DNA of 64,000 bases, taken from the NCBI RefSeq assembly GCF_000613245.1, contig NZ_HG964936.1, positions 256,521 to 320,520 of the forward strand, given 5' to 3'. Positions 43,584 through 52,465 of this stretch are shown here, piece after piece (position 1 is the stretch's first letter; every line of letters begins with the position of its first letter). This DNA is from Mycobacterium asiaticum DSM 44297 (lineage in GTDB: Bacteria > Actinomycetota > Actinomycetes > Mycobacteriales > Mycobacteriaceae). The position numbers and the translations under genes are program-made. Under the pieces are notes generated by a model that was not told where the DNA came from, did not search any database, and worked only from the letters and a program-made list of their open reading frames with translations.

Positions 43584-43978
43584 CGGACCGCCGATTCCCG
43601 CGAATGTGTCAGTGCGGCAATCTGTCTGAGCATCCGACGGACGACCACGCGGTGTGCGCCGCTGCCGATGACCAGGGCGCGGTAGATCTTGCCGTGCGGT
43701 CCGGGGAAGGCGGCAAAGGTGACCGCCCGCAGCCGGCTGCCATCCAGGTCGCTGCCATAGGGCTCGATTTCGAAGATGAGCCGGTAGACCGCGAAGGGGT
43801 GCCGGCCCCGCAACGCCAGCCGGCACGGCTCGATTGCCTCGTGCAGCTTGAAACCGATGGGAACCGTCGTGGGGTCCGCCGGGTCGCGGCACATCTTCTG
43901 CAACAACGCGGACCAGACGTCGGACGCAGCGGCGTGGATCGCGATAGCATGCTCATCGATATAGGGTAATCGTTCCAT
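43580..43978 (-). CDS. SRPBCC/polyketide-cyclase-like protein
   Basis: A 132-residue protein from ATG 43978. The pattern MERLPYIDEHAIAIHAAASDVWSALLQKMC, GFKLHEAIEPCRLALRGRHPFAVYRLIFEIEP and RALVIGSGAHRVVVRRMLRQIA fits the START-like/SRPBCC or DUF2867 fold with a hydrophobic pocket. The ligand is unknown. It is divergent from a TetR gene with only 21 bases between start codons, so the regulator very probably controls it. Its stop overlaps that of the convergent ligase gene (CTAG). Confidence 0.72.
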   Translation of the reverse strand: MERLPYIDEHAIAIHAAASDVWSALLQKMCRDPADPTTVPIGFKLHEAIEPCRLALRGRHPFAVYRLIFEIEPYGSDLDGSRLRAVTFAAFPGPHGKIYRALVIGSGAHRVVVRRMLRQIAALTHSRESAVR

Positions 43979-43999
43979 ATAGAGGGATCGTACTAGATC

Positions 44000-44590
44000 A
44001 TGGCCCCGCCGCGGAAGCATGAAACCGATGTGATCCTGGACGCGACGCGAGCGCTGGTGCTTACCGGCGGCCCCCGCGCCGCAAGTGTCGCGGCGATCGC
44101 CAAGGCCAGTGGCGCACCGGCCGGGACGCTTTACCACCGGTTCGGCAACCGCGACGGGGTGGTCATCGCGGCATGGCTACGGGCTCTCGAGCGGTTCCAG
44201 ACCCGCGCGCTGGCGGCTTCGGCCGATACGGCCGTGGAGGTGGCGGTGGCCATGGCTGTCGCGGCAGTAGAGTTCGCCGGCGAGCAGCCGGCGGACGCGC
44301 GACTGCTGTTGACCATCCGGCCCGACGACCTGGTCGACGGCCGGCCCGACCCGTCGTTCCGCGAGACCCTGGCCGTGATGAATGCGCCGCTGATCGAGCG
44401 GGTGCGGGAATTGGCGCAAGAGTTGTACGGCAGCAGCGATCCGCGCGCCGTCGATGCGGTGAACCGTGCGGTCGCCGACCTGCCCTACGCGGTCGTGCGT
44501 CGCCACGCCCACGACGATCCGCCGCCCGAATGGCTGGTGGAGGACGTCGCGGCTGCTGCCCGGGCGGTGCTCACTAGTTATGGTGGCTAG
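44000..44590 (+). CDS. TetR family transcriptional regulator
   Basis: A 196-residue regulator. The DNA-binding domain is DVILDATRALVLTGGPRAASVAAIAKASGAPAGTLYHRFGNRDGVVIAAWLRALERF (about residues 10-66), with the recognition helix around APAGTLYHRF. The C-terminal ligand domain is variable. ATG 44000 is 21 bases from the divergent SRPBCC gene, and any operator must overlap both starts. Ligand not predictable. The LON-domain gene follows after eight bases. Confidence 0.85.
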   Translation: MAPPRKHETDVILDATRALVLTGGPRAASVAAIAKASGAPAGTLYHRFGNRDGVVIAAWLRALERFQTRALAASADTAVEVAVAMAVAAVEFAGEQPADARLLLTIRPDDLVDGRPDPSFRETLAVMNAPLIERVRELAQELYGSSDPRAVDAVNRAVADLPYAVVRRHAHDDPPPEWLVEDVAAAARAVLTSYGG

Positions 44591-44598
44591 GGGGTGAG

Positions 44599-45255
44599 AT
44601 GGTGATAGATCGCGAACCGGTCGAGATGGCGATGTTCCCGCTGGAATCTGTGCTGCTGCCCGGCGAGGACCTGCCGTTGCGGATCTTCGAGCCCCGCTAC
44701 ACCGCGCTGGTCCGCGATTGCCTGGACCGCCCGGAGCCCCGGTTCGGGGTGGTGCTGATATCGCGCGGCCGGGAAGTGGGCGGGGCCGATGCCCGTTGCG
44801 ATGTCGCGGCGGTGGCGCGGATCGACGAGTACGTGGACGCCGGTGCGGGGCGGTATGTGCTCAGTTGCCGAATGGGCGAACGCATCCAGGTGGTGGAATG
44901 GCTGCCCGACGACCCCTATCCGCGGGCGCGGGTCCGGGCGTGGCCGGACGAACCGGGGCCGCCGGTGACCGCCGCCCAGTTCCGCGATATCGAAGACCGG
45001 GTGCTGACGCTGTTCGAACGCATCGCAGCGGTGCGCGACGTGGAGCTGCCGGAGCGCGATGTGCTGCTCAACTATCCGGACGAAGCCACCGACGACATTG
45101 GGAAATTGCTGTACGCGTTGGCAACTCGCGTTCCTATGGGTCCGGCCGACAAGTACGCCGTGTTGTCGGCGGCGTCACCCGCGGACCGGCTGGTGGCGTT
45201 GCTCGAGGCGGTGGACTCGGTTGCCGCGATGATCGAATTTCAGTTGTCCGAGTAG
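44599..45255 (+). CDS. LON substrate-binding-domain protein, Rv0434-like
   Basis: A 218-residue protein made of a Lon N-terminal (PUA-like) domain alone: MAMFPLESVLLPGEDLPLRIFEPRYTALVRDCL, FGVVLISRGREVGGADARCDVAAVARI and YVLSCRMGERIQVVEWLPDDPYPRARV. A helical tail follows. No ATPase or protease domain is attached, so it cannot be a Lon protease by itself; it may bind unfolded proteins or act as an adaptor. The start is ATG 44599 (GTG 44602 also possible). Position matches Rv0434, beside the AAA ATPase gene. Confidence 0.83.
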   Translation: MVIDREPVEMAMFPLESVLLPGEDLPLRIFEPRYTALVRDCLDRPEPRFGVVLISRGREVGGADARCDVAAVARIDEYVDAGAGRYVLSCRMGERIQVVEWLPDDPYPRARVRAWPDEPGPPVTAAQFRDIEDRVLTLFERIAAVRDVELPERDVLLNYPDEATDDIGKLLYALATRVPMGPADKYAVLSAASPADRLVALLEAVDSVAAMIEFQLSE

Positions 45256-45272
45256 CCGCTCCGAGTGAGTCT

Positions 45273-47438
45273 TCAGCTCTCCCCGGCGAACGCGCGCAGC
45301 GCTTCCACCTGCAGCGGGTCCAACGAGGGCCGGACTTTTTCCCGGGCGGCGGCCAGGTCGGCCGCGGTGACGTCGTCGGCATTGATAGAGCGCCGCATAG
45401 CCGTCAGCGCCGCCTCGCGCAGCAACGCCACACAGTCGGCGGCGCTGTAGCCATCCAGGCCGGCGGCCACCGCGTCCAAATCCACATCGGCGCTCAGGGG
45501 AATGGATTTGCCTGCGGTGCGCAGGATTTCGCGTCGCGCCTCGGCGTCAGGTGGCTCGACGAACACCCGGCGTTCCAACCGACCGGGCCGCAGCAACGCC
45601 GGGTCGATCAGGTCGGGACGGTTGGTGGCACCGAGCACCACCACATCGCGCAACGGGTCGATGCCGTCGAGTTCGGTCAGCAGCGCGGCCACCACCCGGT
45701 CGGTCACGCCGGAATCGAAGCTCTGGCCACGCCGCGGAGCCAGCGCGTCCACCTCGTCGAGGAAAACCAGCGACGGGGCGGAATCCCTTGCCCGTCTGAA
45801 CAATTCGCGAACCGCTTTCTCCGAAGAGCCCACCCATTTGTCCATCAGCTCCGAACCCTTCACGGCGTGCACGCTCAGCTGGCCGGTGCTGGCCAGGGCG
45901 CGAACAACGAAGGTCTTCCCGCAGCCGGGCGGGCCGTAGAGCAGCACACCCCGTGGCGGGTCGACTCCCAACCGGGAGAACGTGTCCGGGTGCTGCAACG
46001 GCCACAGCACCGCCTCGGTCAGCGCCTGCTTGGCGTCGGCCATGTCACCGACGTCGGCGAGGGTCACGCTGCCGACGCTGACCTCCTCGCTCGCCGACCG
46101 CGACAACGGCCGGATGACGGTGAGCGCCCCCAGCAGGTCCTCCTGGTTGAGCTTGGGCGGCTGGCCGTCTGCGCTGGCCCGCGACGCCGCCCGCAGCGCC
46201 GCCTCCCGGGTCAACGCGGCCAGATCCGCTACAACGAAACCCGGTGTACGAGAAGCGATTTCGTCAAGGTCGAGGTCGCCGGTCGGCACCGGCTTGAGCA
46301 CCGCCTCCAACAGCGCCCGGCGCGTCCCGGCGTCCGGCAGTGGCACACTGAGCTCTCGGTCGCACAACTCGGGCGACCGCAGCCGCGAGTCCAGCTGGTC
46401 GGGCCGCGCACTCGTGGCGATCAGTGCGACGCCGTCAGTGGCCACCGCGGTGCGCAGCTCGGCCAGGATCAGGGCGGCCACCGGCTCGGCAGTCTCGGGC
46501 AGCAGCGCATCGACGTCGGTGATCAGCAACACCCCGCCGCCGTCGCGCACGGCCGTCACCGCAGACGCCACGGACTGCAGCCGATCGTCGGCGGCCAGTG
46601 CGCCGACTTCCGGGCCGTCCAGCTCGACCAGCCTGCGGCCGGCACACACCGCCCGCACCAATGTCACTTTGCCGACGCCCGGCGGTCCCGAGACCAGTAC
46701 GCCCAGGTTGGTCCCGGCGCCGAGGGTCTTGAGGAGATGGGGCTCGTCGAGGGCAAGCTTGAGCCATTCGGTTAATTTGGCGGCCTGCGGCTGAGCACCC
46801 TTGAGTTCTTCCACCGCAATGTCCGGGCTGGCGACACTGACCCGTTCGCGCGACGTGTCGCCAGCCCTGCGGTCGACCGCGCCACCCCAGGTGACCAAGG
46901 TGTTCGGCTGCACGCTGACCGGCCCGTCCGGGTCCACCCCGGTGACGGTCAACAGTTCCGAGGTCCAGCTGATGCCGACCGACGACGCCAAGGCGCGGGT
47001 GGCGGCCGAGGTGGAGGTGCCCGGACCCAGGTCGCGCGGCAGCAGCGACACCGCGTCACCGACGGTCATCACCTTGCCGAGCAATGCCAGCCGCAGCGTG
47101 GCCGACGAGAGGGATTGCATCGCCATTGTCGAGCCGCGCAGCGTCACCGTACGTGCGCCGTAGACGGTAACCGCACTGACGATGACCTCGGTGCCCTCCC
47201 GAAGGCCGGCGTTGGACAGGGTGACGTCGTCGAGCAACACGGTGCCGAACGGGATGGTGCCCGCTGCCATGCCCGCGACCGCCGCCGTGGTGCGCGACCC
47301 GGTCAGCGACACCGCGTCCCATTCCCGGATCCCTAGCGCTGCAATGGCATTCGGATGCAGCCGAACCACGCCCCGGCGCGAGTCGACCGCCGAGGTGTTC
47401 AGCCGCGCGACGAACGTGAGCTGGTTGGAACCGGTCAA
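45273..47438 (-). CDS. CDC48/VCP-like double AAA ATPase (Rv0435c-like)
   Basis: A 721-residue protein from TTG 47438, which overlaps the pssA stop by four bases (TTGA). Residues 1-180 form a CDC48-type N-domain (RRGVVRLHPNAIAALGIREWDAVSLTG). AAA domain 1 has Walker A GPPGVGKVTL and a Walker B-like ITDVDALLP in which the usual Glu is Val, so hydrolysis there may be weak. AAA domain 2 is complete, with YGPPGCGKTFVVRA, LVFLDEVDALAPRRG and the second-region ATNRPDLIDPALLRPGRLE. It probably remodels or unfolds proteins. An operon with psd and pssA is conserved. Confidence 0.9.
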   Translation of the reverse strand: MTGSNQLTFVARLNTSAVDSRRGVVRLHPNAIAALGIREWDAVSLTGSRTTAAVAGMAAGTIPFGTVLLDDVTLSNAGLREGTEVIVSAVTVYGARTVTLRGSTMAMQSLSSATLRLALLGKVMTVGDAVSLLPRDLGPGTSTSAATRALASSVGISWTSELLTVTGVDPDGPVSVQPNTLVTWGGAVDRRAGDTSRERVSVASPDIAVEELKGAQPQAAKLTEWLKLALDEPHLLKTLGAGTNLGVLVSGPPGVGKVTLVRAVCAGRRLVELDGPEVGALAADDRLQSVASAVTAVRDGGGVLLITDVDALLPETAEPVAALILAELRTAVATDGVALIATSARPDQLDSRLRSPELCDRELSVPLPDAGTRRALLEAVLKPVPTGDLDLDEIASRTPGFVVADLAALTREAALRAASRASADGQPPKLNQEDLLGALTVIRPLSRSASEEVSVGSVTLADVGDMADAKQALTEAVLWPLQHPDTFSRLGVDPPRGVLLYGPPGCGKTFVVRALASTGQLSVHAVKGSELMDKWVGSSEKAVRELFRRARDSAPSLVFLDEVDALAPRRGQSFDSGVTDRVVAALLTELDGIDPLRDVVVLGATNRPDLIDPALLRPGRLERRVFVEPPDAEARREILRTAGKSIPLSADVDLDAVAAGLDGYSAADCVALLREAALTAMRRSINADDVTAADLAAAREKVRPSLDPLQVEALRAFAGES

Positions 47439-48295
47439 AGTCGCCTGCCCGGCTTGCGCAGCCCGAGCCGCGCCATCGACCGTCGGTGCGGCTGGGCCCG
47501 TCGGGTCGCGCGCCGGGCGGCGCGGCGTTGTTTGTTGTTGTCCTCCCACGCCTCGGGGTGCTTGGCCAGCCACCGCTTGCTGCGGACCGCGAACGGGATA
47601 TGGCAGACGTAGGAAATGATGATCACCCAGATCAGGATGTAGGGCTGCAGCACCGCGGCCGCCGCGGCGATCGCCAGGACCGCCAGCAGCGGGGCCGCCC
47701 AGTTCGGCGGCACCGCCAGGGTGTGGAACTTTTTCATCGGCAGCGCGCTGACCATGAGCAGCGACGTCCCGGCGATCCAGAACGCCAGGAACCAAATCGA
47801 CGTCCACCAGCCTTCACCGAACTGCAGCTTGAGGGCGATCGTGCCGATCATGGACACCGCGCCCGCCGGCGCTGGCATGCCCACGAAGTACTCCTTGGCG
47901 AACGGCGGCAGCGTTCCGTCGTCCTGCTGAGCGTTGTAACGGGCCAGTCGCAGCACCACGCACACGGCGTACAGCAACACCACCGCCCAGCCGATCGGCC
48001 ATTCGTACAGCAGCGTCACGTACACCACCAGCGCCGGGGTGACGCCGAAGTTCACCGCGTCGGCCAGCGAGTCGATCTCGGCGCCCATCCGGGATTGGGC
48101 GTCCAGGATGCGCGCCACCCGCCCGTCCAGCGCGTCGAGGATGGCGGCCACCGCGATCAGCGCCATGGCCGGGATCGGCTTGTGGTCCAGGGCGAACTTG
48201 ATCGAGGTGAGACCCGCGCAGATGGACAGCACGGTCATCGCGCTCGGCAGCAGATGCAGGTCGACCGTCCGTCGTCCTCGAGGCTTCTCGATCAT
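47435..48295 (-). CDS. pssA: CDP-diacylglycerol-serine O-phosphatidyltransferase PssA
   Basis: A 286-residue membrane enzyme with about eight hydrophobic segments. The CDP-alcohol phosphotransferase signature DGxxAR...G...D...D is complete in [26 protein letters not shown] (about residues 54-80). It makes phosphatidylserine, which Psd then decarboxylates. The start is ATG 48295, overlapping the psd stop (ATGA). The C-terminal tail is very basic ([16 protein letters not shown]). Same length as I recall for M. tuberculosis PssA. Confidence 0.95.
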   Translation of the reverse strand: MIEKPRGRRTVDLHLLPSAMTVLSICAGLTSIKFALDHKPIPAMALIAVAAILDALDGRVARILDAQSRMGAEIDSLADAVNFGVTPALVVYVTLLYEWPIGWAVVLLYAVCVVLRLARYNAQQDDGTLPPFAKEYFVGMPAPAGAVSMIGTIALKLQFGEGWWTSIWFLAFWIAGTSLLMVSALPMKKFHTLAVPPNWAAPLLAVLAIAAAAAVLQPYILIWVIIISYVCHIPFAVRSKRWLAKHPEAWEDNNKQRRAARRATRRAQPHRRSMARLGLRKPGRRL

Positions 48296-48999
48296 GACAA
48301 CTCGGCCAGGACGGTCTCGCCGCCGACGGCGTGCTGGCCCACCCGGACCAGGGGCTCGGTGCCCGGCGGGAGGTAGGTGTCCAGTCGAGAGCCGAACCGG
48401 ATCAGCCCGTAGGTGTCGCCGATGGACAGCTTGTCGCCGATGTGGGCCTGGCACACGATGCGGCGAGCCAACAGGCCGGCGATCTGGACGACGACCACCT
48501 CCGCGCCACTGGCCGTGCGCAGCCGCATGCTGGTCCGTTCGTTGGCCTCGCTGGCCTCGGGCAGGTCGGCGGACAGGAACTGGCCGGGGCGGTGCTGGAC
48601 GGCGAGCACCTCACCGCTCACCGGCGCCCGCTGGACGTGAACATCGAGCAATGACAGGAAAATGCTCACCCTGGGCAGCGGGGTATCGCCCAGGCTCAGT
48701 TCGGCTGGTGGGGCGGCGAAGTCGACCAAGGCGACCGTGCCGTCGGCGGGCGCGACGACCGCGCCGGGCCGGTTCGGTGGGACCCGTGGGGGATGACGGA
48801 AGAACCCCGCGCAAGCGCCCGCCGCCAACAGGCCCGCCCGGCGCACCCACGTCCGGCGATATCCGACGGCGGCCACGGCCAGGCCGGCGGAGACGAAAGG
48901 TATACCTGCCGGGTGGAGCGGGGGAATGGTGGACCGCACCAACTCGAGCCAGTGTGCAGGACCATCGGAAGAACCAGGGCGTCGTGCCACGCGGGTCAT
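48292..48999 (-). CDS. psd: phosphatidylserine decarboxylase Psd
   Basis: A 235-residue proenzyme of the short PSD-A type. It converts phosphatidylserine to phosphatidylethanolamine. Two hydrophobic segments lie at residues about 31-48 and 54-68. [11 protein letters not shown] and [18 protein letters not shown] precede the self-cleavage motif [13 protein letters not shown], where the Gly-Ser bond breaks to form the pyruvoyl group. First gene of psd-pssA-AAA ATPase. It is divergent from the MFS transporter. Confidence 0.94.
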   Translation of the reverse strand: MTRVARRPGSSDGPAHWLELVRSTIPPLHPAGIPFVSAGLAVAAVGYRRTWVRRAGLLAAGACAGFFRHPPRVPPNRPGAVVAPADGTVALVDFAAPPAELSLGDTPLPRVSIFLSLLDVHVQRAPVSGEVLAVQHRPGQFLSADLPEASEANERTSMRLRTASGAEVVVVQIAGLLARRIVCQAHIGDKLSIGDTYGLIRFGSRLDTYLPPGTEPLVRVGQHAVGGETVLAELS

Positions 49000-49102
49000 C
49001 TTACGGAAGGCTGGTGGACCGGGGTTCGTTCCGGCCCTTGCTGGGAACGCTTACAACCGATTTGCTTGCCCGAGGAGTCTGATTCCAATTCCGCCGAAGG
49101 TT

Positions 49103-50266
49103 ATGGCCGCGGCGCGGCTGCGTCGCGCGAAGCTGGGTGTCACGGCGGTGTTCATCGCCCATGCTGTGCTGTTTTCGTCGTGGGCCGCCCATATCCCGCA
49201 GGTCAAGGCGAGTTTGGGGTTGTCGGACGCCGCGCTGGGCACCGCGTTGTTCGGGGCGCCGCTGGGGTCGGTGCTGGCGACGGTGTGCTGCCACTGGGCG
49301 CTGCCCCGGTGGGGGAGTCAGCGATTGGTGCCCATCCTGGTTGCGGGTTACGCCTTCGCTGGGATGACGGTGGGGCTGGCGACGTCCGGCGGCTGGCTGT
49401 TTGCCGCACTTGCGTTGTGGGGGATGTTCCAGGGCGGGCTGGATGTCGCGATGAACACCCAGGCCGGCACGGTTGAGCGACTCGAGCGCCGCCCGATCAT
49501 GGCGCGGTTTCACGGGATGTGGAGCCTGGGCGCGCTGCTGGGAGCGACGATTGGTGCGGCCTGCGTCAGCGCCGGGATCGGCCTTGCGCAACAGTTGACG
49601 GTCCTCGGGGTGGCGGTGCTGTTGCTCGGGGCGGCGCTGGCGCGGGCCTTCGTCGCCGACGAAGCCGCGACCGCCGCCTCGGGCGAACCTCGGCGCGGCT
49701 GGATGAACGGCACCGTGGCGATCCTGGCCGCGGTGGCATTCGGCTCGTTCCTGTGTGAGGGTGCGGCCGCCGACTGGTCGGCCAACTACGTACACGATGT
49801 CGTCGGTGCAGGTCCGGGCGTCGCCGGAGTGAGCTACGCGGCCTACACCCTGGCGATGGTCGTGGTCCGGTTCGGCGCCCTGCGGCTGCATTCGCGGATC
49901 CCGGCGCGTCGGCTGCTGCCGGCGTTGGCGGTGCTCGCCGCCGTGGGCATGAGCGTCATGCTCGCCTCTGCCAATCCCGTGCTGAGCGTGATCGGGTGGG
50001 CCAGCTTGGGTGCCGGTGTGGCGCTGCTGGTGCCGACCGCGTTCAGCGCCGCTTACTCGGCCGGCAACGGCGGATCGGCCATCGCGATCGTCGCGGCAAC
50101 CGGCTGGGCGGGATATCTATTGTCGCCGCCCCTGATCGGCCACCTCGCCCAATGGGTTGGGCTGAGTGCGGCGCTGGTCGGCATTCCGGTGGTGATCCTG
50201 ATCGCCGCGGCCGCGATAGCCGGCACCTCCGCCTTCGACGCGGCCGACGAATTTCACCGGTCCTAG
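49103..50266 (+). CDS. MFS transporter
   Basis: A 387-residue permease with about 11-12 membrane segments. Landmarks are VFIAHAVLFSSWAAHIPQVKASLGLSDAALGTALFGAPLGSVLATV at the start, and NTQAGTVERLERRPIMARFHGMWSLGALLGATIGA in the middle; the latter resembles the fucose/sugar-type or YbjJ-like MFS group. ATG 49103 has only a close GAAGG; longer readings to 48926 would overlap psd. The substrate is unknown. The gene is inserted between psd and moeA2, which are neighbours in M. tuberculosis, and its stop overlaps moeA2 convergently (CTAG). Confidence 0.85.
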   Translation: MAAARLRRAKLGVTAVFIAHAVLFSSWAAHIPQVKASLGLSDAALGTALFGAPLGSVLATVCCHWALPRWGSQRLVPILVAGYAFAGMTVGLATSGGWLFAALALWGMFQGGLDVAMNTQAGTVERLERRPIMARFHGMWSLGALLGATIGAACVSAGIGLAQQLTVLGVAVLLLGAALARAFVADEAATAASGEPRRGWMNGTVAILAAVAFGSFLCEGAAADWSANYVHDVVGAGPGVAGVSYAAYTLAMVVVRFGALRLHSRIPARRLLPALAVLAAVGMSVMLASANPVLSVIGWASLGAGVALLVPTAFSAAYSAGNGGSAIAIVAATGWAGYLLSPPLIGHLAQWVGLSAALVGIPVVILIAAAAIAGTSAFDAADEFHRS

Positions 50267-51468
50267 CGCAGGTCCCACACGCGAACCTCGGACCCGGCCG
50301 GTACGTCGACGACATCCTCGGGGATGTCCAGCAGCGCGTTGGCCGAGGCCAGCCAACGCAGATGGTGCGATGCCGGCGGGCCGTAACTGGTGACCTGGTT
50401 TGCCTCGGCGTCCAGGACCGCGCGCCGGAACTGCCGCTTACCCCGCGGTGAGGTCACCGCCTCAGTGAGCACAGCGGTGCGTAGCGGCCGGTGCGGATCT
50501 GGCAGGCCCATCGCGGCGCGCAGCGCGGGCCGGATGAACACCTCGAAGGACACCAGCGCGCTGACCGGGTTGCCAGGCAGGGTGACGATCGGCGTGCCGG
50601 CCACCCGCCCGACCCCCTGCGGCATGCCCGGTTGCATCGCGACCTTCACGAATTGGACCCCTTGATCGCCGTCGCGGCCGAAGGCGTCCTTGACCACCTC
50701 ATAGGCGCCGGCGCTGACGCCGCCGCTGGTGATGATCAGGTCGGACTCTCCCGCGTAGCGGTCCAGCACGGCGCTGAACTGCGCAACGTCGTCGCCCGCG
50801 GTCGGGGTGGCAACCACGTCCGCGCCGGCGTCGCGGACGGCGGCGGCCAGCATGGTCGAGTTCGACTCGTAGATCTGCCCGGGCTGCAGCGGGATGCCCG
50901 GCGACACGAGCTCGGAACCGGTCGAGATGACCAGCACCCGCTGCCGGGGAACCACCGGCAAAACATCCAGACCCAGCGCGGCCACCAGTCCCAGTGCCGC
51001 CGGCGTTACCTGCTGGCCGGTGCGCAGCACCGTGGCCCCGGAGGTGACGTCTTCGCCGGCGTGGCGGATATGTTTCCCCGCCTCGGAATGCTGCCGGATC
51101 TGCACCGTCGTCACGCCGCCGTCGGTGGCCTCGACTGGCACGATGGCCGTCGCGCCGGCCGGTACCGGGGCGCCGGTCATGATGCGGTGGGAGGTTCCGG
51201 GCCGCAGCTGCAGCTGGTCGGTGCGCCCGGCCGGGATGTCTTCGGTGACCGGCAGTACCACCGGGTTGTCGGGGGTTGCGGCGGCAGTGTCCTCGGCGCG
51301 TACCGCGTACCCGTCCATTGCCGAGTTGTCGAACACCGGCAGTGACAGCGGCGCGGTGACGTCTTCGGCCAGCACCAGAGCCAGGGCGTCGGCCAGGTCG
51401 GCGCTGACCGCGGGACGGCGCTGGATCAGCTCGGCGACGACGCGCTGGTGTTCGGTGACGGATCGCAT
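50263..51468 (-). CDS. moeA2: molybdopterin molybdenumtransferase MoeA2
   Basis: A 401-residue enzyme of molybdenum cofactor synthesis that inserts molybdate into adenylylated molybdopterin. Motifs: LPVFDNSAMDGYAVRAED, HRIMTGAPVPAGATAIVPVE, VLVISTGSEL, YESNSTML, DLIITSGGVSAGAYEVVKD and VTLPGNPVSALVSFEVF. The start is ATG 51468, one base after the upstream SDR stop. It lies between the MFS insertion and the SDR; order psd, moeA2, SDR follows M. tuberculosis (Rv0437c-Rv0439c). Confidence 0.93.
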   Translation of the reverse strand: MRSVTEHQRVVAELIQRRPAVSADLADALALVLAEDVTAPLSLPVFDNSAMDGYAVRAEDTAAATPDNPVVLPVTEDIPAGRTDQLQLRPGTSHRIMTGAPVPAGATAIVPVEATDGGVTTVQIRQHSEAGKHIRHAGEDVTSGATVLRTGQQVTPAALGLVAALGLDVLPVVPRQRVLVISTGSELVSPGIPLQPGQIYESNSTMLAAAVRDAGADVVATPTAGDDVAQFSAVLDRYAGESDLIITSGGVSAGAYEVVKDAFGRDGDQGVQFVKVAMQPGMPQGVGRVAGTPIVTLPGNPVSALVSFEVFIRPALRAAMGLPDPHRPLRTAVLTEAVTSPRGKRQFRRAVLDAEANQVTSYGPPASHHLRWLASANALLDIPEDVVDVPAGSEVRVWDLR

Positions 51469-51469
51469 G

Positions 51470-52402
51470 TCAGACGGGGAACTTGACGCCGGTGAGTTCT
51501 TCGGAGACGTCCCACAGCCGGCGTTGTAACTCCGCGTCGTGGGATTGGGCGCTGGACTGCACCAGCTTGGGACGGCCGCGTTGCTCACCCAATCCGTCGG
51601 GGCCGTAGTACTGACCGCCCTCGACTGTGGGGTCGGTGGCGGCCCGCAGCGTCGGCCAGGCGCCGCTTTGCGGACCCTGAAACAGCAGTGGGGCCAGCAC
51701 CGCCTTGATGGGCTGGACGATGCCGGGCAGGTTGCGGCTCAGGTCGGTGTTGGAGCCACCGGGGTGCGCGGCGACGGCGAGGGTGGGAGCGGCGGCGTCG
51801 GCCAACCGCCGCTGCAGCTCGTAGGTGAAAAGCAGATTGGCCAGCTTGGACTGGCCGTAGGCACCGACGCGGCTGTAGCTGCGTTCCCACTGCAGGTCGT
51901 CGAAGTGAATCGCGGCGCGCAGCCGGTGGCCGAGGCTGCTGACCGTCACCACCCGAGACCCGCGCACCGCCAGTAGGTGGTCGAGCAGCAGACCGGTGAG
52001 GGCGAAGTGGCCCAGGTGGTTGGTGCCGAACTGCAGCTCGAAGCCGTCTTCGGTGACCTGCTTGGGCGTCCACATCACCCCGGCGTTGTTGATGAGCAGG
52101 TCGATGCGCGGGTAACTGGCACGCAGCGCCTGGGCCGCACGGCGGATTGACGCCAGCGAGCCGAGATCGAGTTCCTGCAGCGTGATGTCGGCGTCGGGTT
52201 TGACCGCGATGATGCGGGCCAGTGCGGTGTTGCCTTTCTCCAGGTTGCGCACCGCGAGCACCACATGCGCACCGCGGAAGGCGAGTTCAGCCGCGGTGTG
52301 GTAACCGATTCCGGTGTTGGCGCCGGTGACGACGACGGTGCGACCGCTCTGGTCGGGGATGTCGGACACCGACCATTTGCGGTTCTGGTCGTTGGAGGCC
52401 AT
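51470..52402 (-). CDS. short-chain dehydrogenase/reductase, Rv0439c-like
   Basis: About 310 residues from ATG 52402 (316 from ATG 52420). A classical/extended SDR of the retinol dehydrogenase-like or protochlorophyllide reductase-like group: cofactor motif VVVTGANTGIGYHTA, NNAGVM, catalytic Ser in VTVSSLGHR, and YGQSKLAN with the Tyr-x3-Lys pair. The Arg in LAVRNLEKG after strand 2 favours NADPH. Substrate unknown. Next to moeA2 as in M. tuberculosis, but here an accessory module separates it from groEL2. Confidence 0.87.
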   Translation of the reverse strand: MASNDQNRKWSVSDIPDQSGRTVVVTGANTGIGYHTAAELAFRGAHVVLAVRNLEKGNTALARIIAVKPDADITLQELDLGSLASIRRAAQALRASYPRIDLLINNAGVMWTPKQVTEDGFELQFGTNHLGHFALTGLLLDHLLAVRGSRVVTVSSLGHRLRAAIHFDDLQWERSYSRVGAYGQSKLANLLFTYELQRRLADAAAPTLAVAAHPGGSNTDLSRNLPGIVQPIKAVLAPLLFQGPQSGAWPTLRAATDPTVEGGQYYGPDGLGEQRGRPKLVQSSAQSHDAELQRRLWDVSEELTGVKFPV

Positions 52403-52465
52403 GGCCCCGAACATACTCATCTGCTCGCGGGGGGTGTTTCACCCTGGTGCGCCCGCGGGCGCGAC

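Noticed and set aside
43979..43999. GATC-N6-GATC between the divergent SRPBCC and TetR genes as an operator
   Set aside because: Only the four-base ends match and the centre is not symmetric. The space is suitable for an operator but no convincing one is visible.
44718..46775. A 685-codon plus-strand frame opposite the AAA ATPase
   Set aside because: It is antisense to a well-conserved gene, is rich in Arg/Gly/His with no domain, and is a product of GC-rich codon bias.
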